NCBI RefSeq assembly: GCF_928381705.1
Contig: NZ_CAKMSR010000001.1
Coordinates: 248,001 to 312,000, forward strand
Length of the DNA stretch: 64,000 nt
DNA from: Rothia nasimurium
Lineage (GTDB): Bacteria; Actinomycetota; Actinomycetes; Actinomycetales; Micrococcaceae
Reading direction: 5' to 3'
The notes beneath the pieces were generated by a model. It was not told the DNA's origin. It saw only the letters and a list, made by a program, of their open reading frames with translations, and did no database searches. Below, piece after piece: positions 40,101-49,567 of this stretch; the first letter of the stretch is position 1; each line of letters begins with the position of its first letter. The position numbers and the translations under genes are program-made.

Positions 40101-40126
40101 CAACCTCTAGGAGCTGAGAGAATACT

Positions 40127-40293
40127 ATGACTAAAGTCACACATAGCTCACTCTTACCTACCCTCGGAGGCCCCCTACGAAAGCCCCCTACCGTGGTCTT
40201 GCTACCACTCTATACATCGCTATCTCCGCGACCTTGTTTGCTGGGACGGCTGTCACGCCGGTTTATGCCAATCCGACCAAAGAGTTTATTTAG
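40127..40293 (+). pseudogene. broken signal-peptide fragment of a secreted protein
   Basis: A good ribosome site (AGGAGCTGAGAG) precedes ATG 40127 (MTKVTHSSLLP), but a typical signal peptide with RGLATTLYIAISATLFAGTA and VTPVYA cleavage region lies in another frame a little downstream, followed at once by NPTKEFI and a stop. A frameshift and a truncation are needed to explain this. Unknown original protein. Confidence 0.5.
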
Positions 40294-40517
40294 TGAAAAA
40301 TAAGAATCTAACTTCCATTGTCGTTACCGTACTTGTCCTTGCTGTGCTTCCTCTTCCTCTAGCGTTGGCATTGACCGGCGTTGAAGGTATTTTGCACGGC
40401 TCTGCAGCTGCATTGAAAGAGTTTCTCGTAAGTTATTTATTCGGGTTGTTTACATTGCTTGTTGGGTTGGGCTGGTTCCTCTGGAATAACCGTGACTCCA
40501 AGCAACAGAAAAAGTAA
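40293..40517 (+). CDS. small two-helix membrane protein
   Basis: A 74-residue protein starting with GTG that overlaps the preceding stop (TAGTG). Two hydrophobic helices (TSIVVTVLVLAVLPLPLALA and LVSYLFGLFTLLVGLGWFLW) are followed by a basic tail NNRDSKQQKK. It is followed by a strong terminator at 40533-40575. No family recognised; it may be a leftover of the decayed region or a genuine small membrane peptide. Confidence 0.5.
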   Translation: MKNKNLTSIVVTVLVLAVLPLPLALALTGVEGILHGSAAALKEFLVSYLFGLFTLLVGLGWFLWNNRDSKQQKK

Positions 40518-40532
40518 CCGGATAACTTTATT

Positions 40533-40575
40533 AAAGAACCGCATACCAACTCTTCAGAGTGGTATGCGGTTCTTT
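40533..40575 (+). terminator. intrinsic terminator
   Basis: AAAGAACCGCATACCA pairs perfectly with TGGTATGCGGTTCTTT; the intervening ACTCTTCAGAG extends the stem. Confidence 0.9.
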
Positions 40576-40666
40576 ACTTTTAATGACCTGCCGTCATAGC
40601 TAGTGAAAACGACAGCGACGAGATAGTTACCCCCAAAGCACTCTTGCTAACCCCGTCAAGGTCTAC

Positions 40667-40981
40667 GTGCTTATACACCTACCCAGTGCAGATATTCAGT
40701 CAGGCAGATATTCAGTCAGGCACCTGGGCTTCAACGCTGCCACCTCAACCCGCAGCTTCCTGGTCACCCTGGCCAACCCCATCAAGGCAGGTGAAACCCA
40801 GCTGGTCGCCAACCTCAACTTCGGTGATGGCCTCACCTCCGAAGGCCGCCTGCGCAACTACATCACCGTCACCCAGGTAGGCCGCATCGCCGGGGACACC
40901 TCAACCGGCAACGACCAGAACCGTGACTCCCGCAAGATTACCCTGACCGACACCGGCCGCAAGGCTACCGGCATTTTCTAA
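40667..40981 (+). pseudogene. 3' fragment of a surface or secreted protein
   Basis: The frame reads HLGFNAATSTRSFLVTLANP, IKAGETQLVANLNFGDGLTS, and ends RKITLTDTGRKATGIF. No start with ribosome site is seen and the 5' end is disturbed by a 16-bp tandem duplication (GATATTCAGTCAGGCA at 40691-40706 and 40707-40722), which shifts the frame. The C-terminal part has chromosomal GC and looks like an extracellular beta-rich domain, perhaps the end of the protein whose signal peptide survives at 40127. Confidence 0.45.
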
Positions 40982-41017
40982 GCCGCCCAACCCCAAGCTC
41001 CGGTTGCCCGGCTAGTT

Positions 41018-41062
41018 GCGCCCCGGCGTCCTTGCCTTCGATACGGCAGGACGCCGGGGCGC
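41018..41062. terminator. GC-rich hairpin after the fragment
   Basis: GCGCCCCGGCGTCC and GGACGCCGGGGCGC, with TGCC/GGCA continuing after a one-base bulge. No T-run. Confidence 0.6.
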
Positions 41063-41126
41063 AGCCTTTCGCGGGTAGCGGCCGAGTCAGTAGCATGGGA
41101 GGGTAACAATCCTCCGTGAAAGGCTG

Positions 41127-41969
41127 ATGATGCCCGAAACTTCCACCATTGACCTGCGCTTCCCCATCGTGGGAGCCCAGTGGCTGGCAGCCAATATTGC
41201 CGCCCCGAACCTGGTCATCCTGGACGCCTCCGTCGGCGAGCTCGCCGGCGCTAGCACCGGCATACCCGGTGCCCGCCGCTTTGATATCGACGGTGAGTTC
41301 AGCGCCCCCGAGGGCGTGCACACCATGCTGAGCGCCGAGGACTTTGAAGCTAAGGTCCGTGCTCTCGGCATCAGCAAGGACGCCGCCATCGTGGTCTACG
41401 ACCGCCAGGGCATGTTCTCAGCCGCCCGCGGCTGGTTCATGTTTGTGGCTATGGGGCACGATAACGTCGCCGTGCTCGACGGTGGCCTGCCCGCCTGGGA
41501 GGCAGCAGGTTTCAACCAGCTCCCCCTCAATGAGGGGCCTTTCACTCCCGGTTCATTCGTGGCAGAAGACCGCGGCCTCTTCGTTGACGCGCTCACTACC
41601 AAGGCCTTTGCAGAGCGGGAGGATGCCGCCGTCATTGACGCCCGCAGCGCCGAACGTTTTGCCGGCACCGCACCCGAGCCCCGCCCAGGTCTGCGGGCTG
41701 GCCATATTCCCGGCTCCGTCAACCTGCCCTTCACTTCCCTGCTTGATGAGCAGGGGCGCTTCCGCGCCCCCGAAGAAGTCAAGGTAGCCGTGGATGCGGT
41801 AGCAGGGGATGCTGAAACCCTGATTTTCTCCTGCGGCTCCGGCGTGACCGCCTGCATTGACGCCCTCGCAGCCTATGTATCGGGCTATACCGAGCTGGCT
41901 GTCTACGACGGCTCCTGGGCTGAATGGGGCGCAGAGGACCCTGCCGGTCTGCGCCCCGTTGAACGCTAA
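41127..41969 (+). CDS. sseA: thiosulfate/3-mercaptopyruvate sulfurtransferase
   Basis: A 280-residue tandem rhodanese. The N-terminal domain is inactive (no Cys at the loop) and the C-terminal domain carries the active Cys236 in SCGSGVTACI; CGSGVTA is the signature of 3-mercaptopyruvate sulfurtransferases, whereas thiosulfate-type rhodaneses have other loop sequences. The interdomain marker RFAGTAPEPRPGLRAGHIPG is also present. It moves sulfane sulfur from mercaptopyruvate to an acceptor in the cytosol. Two ATGs (41127, 41130) are possible; the preceding TGAAAGGCTG is the ribosome site. Confidence 0.92.
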   Translation: MMPETSTIDLRFPIVGAQWLAANIAAPNLVILDASVGELAGASTGIPGARRFDIDGEFSAPEGVHTMLSAEDFEAKVRALGISKDAAIVVYDRQGMFSAARGWFMFVAMGHDNVAVLDGGLPAWEAAGFNQLPLNEGPFTPGSFVAEDRGLFVDALTTKAFAEREDAAVIDARSAERFAGTAPEPRPGLRAGHIPGSVNLPFTSLLDEQGRFRAPEEVKVAVDAVAGDAETLIFSCGSGVTACIDALAAYVSGYTELAVYDGSWAEWGAEDPAGLRPVER

Positions 41970-41997
41970 CCGCATGGTCAACTGAATCCAACACTGA

Positions 41998-42040
41998 AAG
42001 CTGCCCGGGAGATCCTGTGTCAGGATCTCCCGGGCAGCTT
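41998..42040. terminator. bidirectional 20-bp terminator between convergent genes
   Basis: AAGCTGCCCGGGAGATCCTG is perfectly complementary to 42021-42040 across a TGT loop. It serves both sseA and the leftward dehydrogenase gene. Confidence 0.85.
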
Positions 42041-42063
42041 GTGCAGAGGAGAGGAGTTTGAGC

Positions 42064-42975
42064 TTACTGACCGAAGTTTTCAGTCCAGTAGTCGTTGGCG
42101 CCGGTGATGTTGCCGTCCTCGTCGTAGAGGTAGAAGCCCTTGCGGTCGGCAACGCCACTGAAGCCAGCGTCGAGAGCTTCCTTGAGCTTGGCACCGAACT
42201 CGCGCACGGTCTCGTCGTCACTCGCTGAGGCAATATGGGAGGCGACATTGAAGCCCACAGTGTCGTAGGCGGCGAAGGGACCGGACTTGGTACCGGTGGC
42301 GATGGTCCATGCCTTATCGATTTCCTCGGGGGTGCCTACGCCATTGACGTAGAGCTTGGCACCGGCATCGAGCCAGGGAATGAGCAGGGAGTTCAGCAGG
42401 TAGCCGGGCTGTTCCTTGCGGACGTAGACGGGAACCATGCCGGTTTCTTCGGCGTAGCGGATGGCGTCCTTGATGTTCTCTTCGTCGGTCTTGGCGGTGC
42501 CCATAATCTCTGCGGTGTTGCGGATCCAGACGCGGTTGGCGTAGTGGATAGCCAGGAAGCGGTCGGTGTGGCCGCTGGCATCTGCAAAGTCAGAGGGCAG
42601 CAGGGACGAGGTGTTGGTGGCAAGCAGGGTGCGCTCATCAGCCAGTTCCCCTACCTTAGCCCAGGTTTCGCGCTTGAGGTCGAGGTTTTCAGGTACAGCC
42701 TCGATGACGATATCAACGTCGCCGACCGCTTCTTTGAGGTCACTGGTGGGGACGATGCGGGCGATGGCTTCGTCGAACTTTTCGGGGGTGTAGTCGGGAA
42801 GATCCTGTTCGTAGCCCTGACGGATCCAGGCCCAGCGGTCGGTCAGTTTTTCGAGGGCTTCGGGGAAGGCGTCGTAGGCAAATACCTTCTTGCCGTGCCA
42901 GGCTGCCTGCATAATGATTTGAGACCCCAGGACGCCGGTCCCCAGAACAGCTACGGTCTTGAATTCGCGTGACAT
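42064..42975 (-). CDS. 3-hydroxyacyl-CoA (3-hydroxybutyryl-CoA) dehydrogenase
   Basis: A 303-residue NAD-dependent dehydrogenase. The Rossmann loop [17 protein letters not shown] is at residues 12-28 and the catalytic His-Glu region includes [23 protein letters not shown] is also family-specific. It oxidises (S)-3-hydroxyacyl-CoA in fatty-acid or butanoate metabolism. The usual HFFNP motif is replaced by HYANR, seen in a subgroup that may act on other hydroxy acids. I use ATG 42975 with AAGGAG 9 nt upstream; ATG 42981 would be only 3 nt from it. Confidence 0.9.
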   Translation of the reverse strand: MSREFKTVAVLGTGVLGSQIIMQAAWHGKKVFAYDAFPEALEKLTDRWAWIRQGYEQDLPDYTPEKFDEAIARIVPTSDLKEAVGDVDIVIEAVPENLDLKRETWAKVGELADERTLLATNTSSLLPSDFADASGHTDRFLAIHYANRVWIRNTAEIMGTAKTDEENIKDAIRYAEETGMVPVYVRKEQPGYLLNSLLIPWLDAGAKLYVNGVGTPEEIDKAWTIATGTKSGPFAAYDTVGFNVASHIASASDDETVREFGAKLKEALDAGFSGVADRKGFYLYDEDGNITGANDYWTENFGQ

Positions 42976-43104
42976 GGTCATCTTCTCCTTCGAAGTTGCG
43001 TTTCATTGATGTAATAAATACTACGCCCGCTTACCCCGGAAGGGAAACTTTACAGGGAAAATATTAAGAAGTGTGTCGGGCACCATCGAACACAGATTGC
43101 CACC

Positions 43105-43130
43105 GATCCCACGGCCCACGGATTAAAAGT
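43105..43130. repeat. partial copy of tRNA-Lys sequence, probable old attachment scar
   Basis: This 26-bp segment (ending CCCACGGATTAAAAGT) matches 43391-43416 in the intact tRNA-Lys at 24 of 26 positions, in the same orientation and 286 bp away. It covers the anticodon and variable region of the tRNA. Confidence 0.6.
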
Positions 43131-43201
43131 TTTCGCCTTGGATGCCTCCAGAAACCTGAACAAGGATTAACTGCGCATGCTGGTTACTTTGATAAAACAG
43201 T

Positions 43202-43244
43202 AACCCCGGCGATGTGCAAAGAGCAGGGATCGTTCCGGGGTTTT
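43202..43244 (+). terminator. intrinsic terminator in the tRNA-Lys flank
   Basis: AACCCCGG (43202-43209) pairs with CCGGGGTT (43235-43242), followed by TTTT. No gene precedes it in the surviving sequence. Confidence 0.6.
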
Positions 43245-43318
43245 CACTCTTCAGTGTAATACTAGGAACCATGGGACACACTTTTCTTCCTATAACCCCA
43301 AACTATGGCTTCAGGAAA

Positions 43319-43363
43319 AATAAAACCCCGCCAGTTCCTTGTAAACATAGGGAACCAACGGGG
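43319..43363 (-). terminator. terminator of tRNA-Lys
   Basis: On the minus strand CCCCGTTGGTTCC and GGAACTGGCGGGG pair throughout with three G-U pairs, followed by TTTTATTTTT. Confidence 0.85.
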
Positions 43364-43373
43364 CTATACGATG

Positions 43374-43446
43374 TGCGCCCTGTGGGGCTCGAACCCACGA
43401 CCCACGGATTAAAAGTCCGATGCTCTACCAACTGAGCTAAAGGCGC
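43374..43446 (-). tRNA. tRNA-Lys (anticodon UUU)
   Basis: GCGCCTT pairs with AGGGCGC; the anticodon loop ACTTTTAAT gives UUU; T-arm GTGGGTTCGAGCCCCAC; discriminator A. CCA is not encoded, unlike the three tRNA-Ser genes of this window. Confidence 0.96.
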
Positions 43447-43552
43447 ATCCACTGAGTAAACTCAGCGCCTTCCACTATACACCCCGTGACGCAAAGCTCC
43501 AAAAACCCGGCCTCAACGGGCGTCCGCGCCGCCACCGTGCTCTAATAGCTGT

Positions 43553-44305
43553 GTGACCGCCCTACTGAACAGCCCCCTCACCCACTACGCCGCAGCCCTC
43601 CTGCTCTTCGTCGGCCTCACCGCGGCCCTGCTCGCTGCCCAAAAGATTCAGCTCCGCTGGTAGCCCTATATCGTTATCCTGCGGGCCTGCCTGCAACTCG
43701 CCGTCATCGCCCTCCTGCTGCACGGTATTCTGGCAGCGCCCTGGACCCTGGTGCTCTTCATCGCCCTGATGCTCACCACAGCAACCGTCACCTCGGGCAA
43801 ACACAGCAGGCGCCTACACCGGGGGCAGGTAGCTACCGCACTGGCAATTGCGACCGGCTCCCTCATCGCTGTTGCCCTCATCTTCGCCCTGGGTCTCGTC
43901 CCCTACTCCACCCAAAACCTGGTAGCCGTCGCGGGCATCATCATCGGCGGCACCATGGCCATCACAACCCTTACCGCGCGCAACTTCACAACCCTCGCCA
44001 CCGCCCGACAAGGCGAAATAGAAGGCTGGCTAGCGCTGGGAGCCACCGCCCCGGTCGCCTTCCGCGACATCACCAAAGCCGCCATCACCGAGGCCCTTAC
44101 TCCAGGGCTCGACCAGACCCGCGCCACCGGCCTCGTCACCCTGCCCGGAACTTTCGTCGGCGCCCTCATGGGAGGGGCCTCTCCCCTGCTCGCCGCCCAG
44201 CTCCAAATCGCCGTCCTGGCAGGCCAAACCCTGGCAGGAACCATCGCAGCCCTGCTCCTCACTAGCATCATCACCCGCACCCGAGTTTTACCTCTCAGCG
44301 CATAG
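43553..44305 (+). pseudogene. FetB-type (UPF0014) ABC permease interrupted by an in-frame stop
   Basis: Read through a TAG at 43661 (codon 37), one frame from GTG 43553 to 44305 encodes a membrane permease of the FetB/YbbM family, which with an ATPase exports iron. Conserved parts are intact: ILRACLQLAVIALL, VAGIIIGGTMAITTL, LGATAPVAFRDITKAAITEA, TRATGLVTLPGTFVGALMGG. Only the stop after QLRW spoils it. No FetA-type ATPase gene is adjacent. Either this is a recent pseudogene, a sequencing error, or the codon is suppressed. Confidence 0.75.
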
Positions 44306-44344
44306 CCTTCCGCTGAGCACCTCAGCAGTTCTACACTGGTAGGC

Positions 44345-45055
44345 ATGCCTTCTGACGCCCGCTTCCACCGCCCCGTCCGCCTCTCCACCGAAAAGTTTGA
44401 ACGCTACCAGGGGGCTGGCAGCCCAGAAGACCTGGCTGCTGCCGCCCAGGCGTCCGCCCGTGCCCTGCTAGCCCGCGGACGCGCCAACGAAGACCCCTCC
44501 GTTACCAAGCGCCTGGTGCACTACACCGACGAGTTCGGTATCGAGGCCGTAGCTGAACTCTGGTCGCGGGCAGCCCCCGTGACCGTTGCCGGAGCTCTCT
44601 GGCGTATCTATGCCCTGCGCGGCGTCATTCGTGCTAATTCCCAGCTCATGAGCCACTACTACGAGCGCGGCATGCACTCCAGCTACCTGGCGCAAGCTCT
44701 GGCGGGGGTTCCGTCGCCTCCCACCGCCGACGAAATCTGTGCCACCGTTGATGCCATCTTGGCCGGCGCCTACACCGGTGACTTTGACGTGGCTCTCAAC
44801 CGCTTTGGGGCTTTCTGCCGGGTGCTGGCTCTGGGACAGGACGACGTCGCCCTAGAACTGAGGCACGGCCAGCGGGTCTCGCCCCGGGACTGGCACCTCG
44901 GTGATGGGTTCGAACTCCGCCGCCCCTCAGCCGAGGTGCGCGACGAGGCCGCTGGGAGGGCCGTCCGCCTGCGCTCAGCTGCCCGCAGACTCACCGGTAC
45001 CGCCCGGGAACTGGAGGAAGCCGCCCTGCGTTGGCGGGCGGGCACACTCGACTAA
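44345..45055 (+). CDS. conserved actinobacterial hypothetical protein
   Basis: A 236-residue soluble protein, helical throughout, starting PSDARFHRPVRLSTEKFERY. Similar proteins occur in Micrococcales and, as I recall, are sometimes labelled as an RNA polymerase beta subunit, which the sequence does not support. Segments such as VAELWSRAAPVTVAGALWRI and AGAYTGDFDVALNRFGAFCR are strongly conserved-looking but carry no catalytic motif. Single gene with its own terminator at 45071-45112. Confidence 0.75.
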   Translation: MPSDARFHRPVRLSTEKFERYQGAGSPEDLAAAAQASARALLARGRANEDPSVTKRLVHYTDEFGIEAVAELWSRAAPVTVAGALWRIYALRGVIRANSQLMSHYYERGMHSSYLAQALAGVPSPPTADEICATVDAILAGAYTGDFDVALNRFGAFCRVLALGQDDVALELRHGQRVSPRDWHLGDGFELRRPSAEVRDEAAGRAVRLRSAARRLTGTARELEEAALRWRAGTLD

Positions 45056-45070
45056 TGAGACACAGCATCA

Positions 45071-45112
45071 AAAACCCGGCCCCTCTTCCATCTGGAAGAG
45101 GGGCCGGGTTTT
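45071..45112. terminator. bidirectional 19-bp terminator
   Basis: AAAACCCGGCCCCTCTTCC pairs perfectly with 45094-45112 across an ATCT loop; T-runs exist on both strands. It separates the hypothetical gene from the convergent protease gene. Confidence 0.9.
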
Positions 45113-45174
45113 GTTTCAACAGGTCTTGCTAGAAACCTAGCTACAGGACCCGATTGAACCTTTCACCACCGATT

Positions 45175-48100
45175 TTAGCGGGGAGAAACATTCTGATCGA
45201 AACGGTAGAGGAAGGCAGCCATTGCATCACGGGCGATGGGGGTAACGGGACGGAAAGTACCGTCAGCCCAGCCGGTGGTTACACCGGACTCAGCCAGCCA
45301 AGAAATTTCCTTGTAGAACTGGGTACCGGGAGCAACGTCAGAGAACTGACCGTCCTGGGGTGCCTCGTATTCAGGCTCCCCTGCATAACGGTAGAAGAAT
45401 GCTGCCATGGCGTCACGATTGACGGAATCGTGGGGGCGGTAGGTGCCGTCTGCCCAACCGGTGCTGATACCGGAAGCGTGCATCCAGGCAATTTCCTTGT
45501 AGAACTGGTGGTCAGTAGCTACGTCCTTGAAGGGGGACTCGCTCGGAGCAGTGAACTGGGGGCTACCAGCCAGGCGGTAGAAGAATGCAGCCATAGCGCC
45601 ACGCTCTACGTTAGCCAGGGGCTTGAAGGTACCATCGGGGTAACCGGTGGTGATGCCGCGTTCAGCCAGCCAAGCGATTTCCTTGTAGAACTGGTCATCA
45701 GGGGTGACGTCGTGGAAGCGGGGGTTCTGAATCTTTTCTTCCTGACCCAGTGATACGATTTCGGCCTTGCCGCCGTCTTCACCAGCCTTAACGCCGCTCA
45801 GGTCACCGGTGCCGTTATGCATGTGCAGAAGCAGGGCCTGAGCGTCCTGAACGTTGACGTTGCCACGGTTAACCGTAATGTCAGCCTCGGGAGCATCAAC
45901 GAACAGACCGTTTGCGTCAGACTCAGTGCCTTCGAACCACAGGTTGGGGCTGTGGGGGTTGAAGGAAACCCAGTCAGTTGAGTCAGTGTGACCGTTCTCG
46001 TACCAGGAGTAGGTATCTACCATGTAGCGCAGGTTGCCTGCGTTATTAGCAGTAATACCCATCTTGGACAGCTGAACAGGCAGGGTGAGGACGTTGCTGT
46101 CGAAGGTGTTGGTGTCAACACTGCCGAAAGCTCCGTTGATGGGCTGGTGGTCCAGGGCTGTTAGCTTACCGTTGACGTAGCCAACCAGGGTTGCAACAGG
46201 ATAATCCAGGCCAGCGATGCGGTTAGTGTAAACGTAGTAATCTGGGCGGTTATTGCCATCAACGTCGAAGGCAACTTCAATGTTGGTGGGGTTAGTGAAA
46301 TTCTCCCAGTTGGACCAGGTGGAGACACCAATGCTCATCATGCCGTCCTTGGCAATATCTCCGCCAGCTGCCTTCAAGGCAGGAACGTTAGTAGAAGCAC
46401 CGACGTACTGAAGGTCAACGCGCTGGCTGGTGACAGCACCCAGAGTAGAGGTCTTCTTGCGGTCAGAAACAGCACCGAGCTCGAAGGCGCCAACCAGGGA
46501 CTTGTAACCGCCCTGATCAACAGGAGTGCCCTCAAGGTCGATGGTGCTCTTAAGGCTGTACTCTCCGAACTCGATGGTGCTTGCGGCAGCCTTCATATCT
46601 GATACCGGCTTGGGTGCAATCTGCAGGGGCAGACGCATCTCGTTGCCGTTTTCAGTCAGCAACAGGCGACCAGACTCGATGCTCAGGAACTGGCGGTCGT
46701 GGCCCAGCTGCTGGGCGGAGCTGGCTGCTTCTAGCTTCTTTTCCAGCTTGGAGGGATCAACGGTGACGGTAACAACGAAGGTGGTCTTACCACCAGCTTC
46801 AACGGTCACGGTCTTAGGAGCTGATACCTCAACACCGGGAATGTCTGAGGAAGCAGCGAATGAGACCTCGTAGGTGTGAGCCTTGTTGTCTGAGTTATCG
46901 ACGGTGAGCTTGCGGGTGAAGGTCTGGACGCCGGCATTCGGCAGGACTTCAACCACGCCGAAGCTTTCAGAGACCTGGTCGGGGTGGTCAGCACTGTAGG
47001 TTAGAACCTTCTGGTTGACGGCCTTCAGGGCGTCAACACGGCCAGAACCAACACGCTCTACGGAGTGGACGGCGCCGTCTTCAGTCGTCAGGTCATGAAC
47101 AGCTGAGTTCATGATGGCAGCCTTGACCTGAGGAGCTGAGTAGCTCTGGTTGGCCTCATACACCAGGGCTGCAACACCTGCAACGTGGGGAGATGCCATG
47201 GAAGTACCTGACATGACAGCCTTTTCGGAGCCGCCTGCAACAGCAGCTGAACCGATGCCGGTACCGGGAGCGGCGACGTCCGGCTTGGTGTAACCGACGG
47301 TGCCGTGAACACCACGGCCGGTTGAAGTATTGACCTGGTCAAAGAGGCCGTGCTCAACCAGAACGGAGGAAATCCATTCGTTCTTCAGCTCAATCTTGAC
47401 TTCTTCACCGGCGTCGAGAGCGGCACGAACCTTTTCAGCATCCTGAGCAACCAGGCGGATGCCAGGGATGGTTGAGTTACCTGCGATACCAACCGTCTCG
47501 TAATTCAGGTTGGAGGCAAGGATTACGCCCTTACCGCCTGCCTTTTCAATGTTGTTGAAGCGGACAGCCGAGCCACAGGGGAAGGTTTCAAAGTTATCGG
47601 TCCAGTCAATGAAAACCCATTTGCCGCCGAAGTCAGTGCCCTCGGGGTAGGCCTCACAACCGAAGGGGTTCTCGGGGGTGCTCTTGACGACCTCACCAAT
47701 CAGCTGCTCAGGGGTAGCAGCTGAGTAATCGAAGCTGACAGAGTAGTCACCGCTGAGGTCACCGGCAAGACCTGCAGGGGAATGAGCCTTAGCCTTGTCG
47801 ATAGCGGCGGTAGAACCGATGGAGTTAGCAACAGCCAGAGCTGAGCGGGCATTAGCCGGGTTACCGGAAATAGAGTAGGTATCGCCGTTGCCGTTAGCCG
47901 CACGGGAGTTGCCAGCTGCAGCGACAGAGAGGACACCCTGGCGGGTCAGGGCGTCAACAATGACGTTTTCGGGGTCGTCGGTAGCACCGTAGTCAGAGCC
48001 CAGGGACATGTTAACTACATCAACGCGGTCGTCATACTTACCGTCGTTGTTGGGGTCTAGAGCGCGGTCGAGGGCCTGGCCAGTGAGGTCGGTGGACCCT

Positions 48101-49071
48101 TCACAGCCAAAGACACGGAAGTCAACGATCTGGGCGCCCGGAGCTGAACCAGCACCGATCTTCATGCCCTTCATCTCTTCTTCGGTGATCTTGGTGTAAT
48201 CGCCCTTGAAGGTGCTGCCGTCAGCGTTGACGGCGTAGCCCGCTGCGGTACCTGCAACGTGGGTACCGTGCCCTGCAAAGCGGCAGTCAAGCGGGTTATT
48301 ATCAGGCTGAGGCAAGGCATCAGCAGCGTCGCTAGCTGAGTCGTAGTTGTCGCCGGCAAGGTCATAGCCACCGAGGTACTTTTCGGGGTCGTATAGGCCA
48401 GAGTCAGCGGCCGGCATATCGGTCATCTTGGAAGCCTTTTCGTAGGCTTCAGCGGTACCTGGGCCACCGAACTGGGTGTGGGTGTAGTCAACACCGGTGT
48501 CAATAATAGCGATCTTGACGCCCTTACCGGTGTAGCCGGTCTGCTGCCAGCTGGTGATGGCTTGGGTATCAATGACGGTGCCGGTATTGGACGGAGTCTT
48601 CGACACGATGGGGGAAATCATGACAACATCGCTGCGAGAAGCCAGTTCACGAATCTTCTCAGCGTCACCGCGAATTGCTACACCGCGGACGGAATTATGA
48701 GCGGTATAGAGGACGCTTGCGCCAGTTTCAGCAGCCACTGCTCGCCCCTGACGCTCAACGGCCGCAGCAATGGCCTGAACTTCTGCCTGGGCATCGACAG
48801 GAGCCTGCTTACCTTGCAGGACGGCGGCGGGCTGGGTGCTCTCATAGGCACCTTTGCCCTTGAACTGGACAAATACGCTAACGGTACCCTCAGCCGCTTT
48901 CATGGAAGGAGTGAGCACCTGTTCGTTCATGGTCTGAGTAGCACTTTGGAACAGGTCAGCATCGGTCAGAGAGTTAGCCGCAGGCAGGCCCATAGAGAGA
49001 ACCATACCGAGGCCAAGCAGGGAGGCCGCACCGCTGCGGGCTACCTTCTTGGGTGTGTATTTTTTCGTCAT
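45175..49071 (-). CDS. secreted subtilisin-like S8 protease with C-terminal SLH repeats
   Basis: A 1298-residue surface protease. Residues 1-34 are a signal peptide (basic KKYTPKKVARSG then SLLGLGMVLSMGLPAA). An inhibitor-like propeptide spans about 55-160. The catalytic triad is D191 (AIIDTGVDYTH), H271 (GHGTHVAG) and S624 (SGTSMASPHVAG); a PA-like insert lies at about 440-590. Beta-rich domains follow, and the last 170 residues are three SLH repeats (DVTPDDQFYKEIAWLAERGI and two similar), which would anchor it to cell-wall polymers. The ATG 49071 has AAAGGAAATC upstream. Rothia subtilisins are known to digest gluten peptides; this protein may be related but that is not shown here. Confidence 0.93.
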   Translation of the reverse strand: MTKKYTPKKVARSGAASLLGLGMVLSMGLPAANSLTDADLFQSATQTMNEQVLTPSMKAAEGTVSVFVQFKGKGAYESTQPAAVLQGKQAPVDAQAEVQAIAAAVERQGRAVAAETGASVLYTAHNSVRGVAIRGDAEKIRELASRSDVVMISPIVSKTPSNTGTVIDTQAITSWQQTGYTGKGVKIAIIDTGVDYTHTQFGGPGTAEAYEKASKMTDMPAADSGLYDPEKYLGGYDLAGDNYDSASDAADALPQPDNNPLDCRFAGHGTHVAGTAAGYAVNADGSTFKGDYTKITEEEMKGMKIGAGSAPGAQIVDFRVFGCEGSTDLTGQALDRALDPNNDGKYDDRVDVVNMSLGSDYGATDDPENVIVDALTRQGVLSVAAAGNSRAANGNGDTYSISGNPANARSALAVANSIGSTAAIDKAKAHSPAGLAGDLSGDYSVSFDYSAATPEQLIGEVVKSTPENPFGCEAYPEGTDFGGKWVFIDWTDNFETFPCGSAVRFNNIEKAGGKGVILASNLNYETVGIAGNSTIPGIRLVAQDAEKVRAALDAGEEVKIELKNEWISSVLVEHGLFDQVNTSTGRGVHGTVGYTKPDVAAPGTGIGSAAVAGGSEKAVMSGTSMASPHVAGVAALVYEANQSYSAPQVKAAIMNSAVHDLTTEDGAVHSVERVGSGRVDALKAVNQKVLTYSADHPDQVSESFGVVEVLPNAGVQTFTRKLTVDNSDNKAHTYEVSFAASSDIPGVEVSAPKTVTVEAGGKTTFVVTVTVDPSKLEKKLEAASSAQQLGHDRQFLSIESGRLLLTENGNEMRLPLQIAPKPVSDMKAAASTIEFGEYSLKSTIDLEGTPVDQGGYKSLVGAFELGAVSDRKKTSTLGAVTSQRVDLQYVGASTNVPALKAAGGDIAKDGMMSIGVSTWSNWENFTNPTNIEVAFDVDGNNRPDYYVYTNRIAGLDYPVATLVGYVNGKLTALDHQPINGAFGSVDTNTFDSNVLTLPVQLSKMGITANNAGNLRYMVDTYSWYENGHTDSTDWVSFNPHSPNLWFEGTESDANGLFVDAPEADITVNRGNVNVQDAQALLLHMHNGTGDLSGVKAGEDGGKAEIVSLGQEEKIQNPRFHDVTPDDQFYKEIAWLAERGITTGYPDGTFKPLANVERGAMAAFFYRLAGSPQFTAPSESPFKDVATDHQFYKEIAWMHASGISTGWADGTYRPHDSVNRDAMAAFFYRYAGEPEYEAPQDGQFSDVAPGTQFYKEISWLAESGVTTGWADGTFRPVTPIARDAMAAFLYRFDQNVSPR

Positions 49072-49567
49072 GGAAGGATTTCCTTTATCCAAGTGATCCG
49101 TTGTGGTGTATACCGCTAAATTTACGAGTGCTTCAACCATGACTCACATCACAACTGCTGGTCAATACCCAACCCGGATTTTGCTCGAAATTTTTATATA
49201 ACTTGTCACAATATGAGATATCCATCCATGTCAACTCAAAGTCTCTTCAAGGAAACCATTTTCATACCCAGGGTTGACATCCCACTCCAACAGGAGAATG
49301 ATGGATACCAAGATGTCAGGCTGCTAATAGGTAGCCCCGGGCTCCAAATCTTTAGCCGCTTCGAGCGGCCTTCCGCCGAGAGGCGCTCCCAGCCTGACAT
49401 CGCTAAACTTCATACCGCAGTTGCCGGGCTCCGCCTCCCTTTCCACGAGGCAGGCAGCCCGGCTTTTGCGTCCGCCCGCATTACAGGCGAGCGCCACCCC
49501 GTTAACCTTGGCGCGGTACCATAAGCTCAGCACCTGCCCACCCGCCCACACCCAGGAGAGCTGGCCC
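49072..49567. other. intergenic region between divergent protease and phosphate genes
   Basis: About 500 bp with the promoters of the leftward protease and the rightward DUF47-pit operon. The left 180 bp are AT-rich (ATTTTTATATAACTTGTCAC). No gene or convincing operator was recognised. Confidence 0.5.

Noticed and set aside
44345..45055. RNA polymerase beta subunit label for this protein
   Set aside because: No similarity to RpoB motifs is visible; I treat the name as an annotation error.
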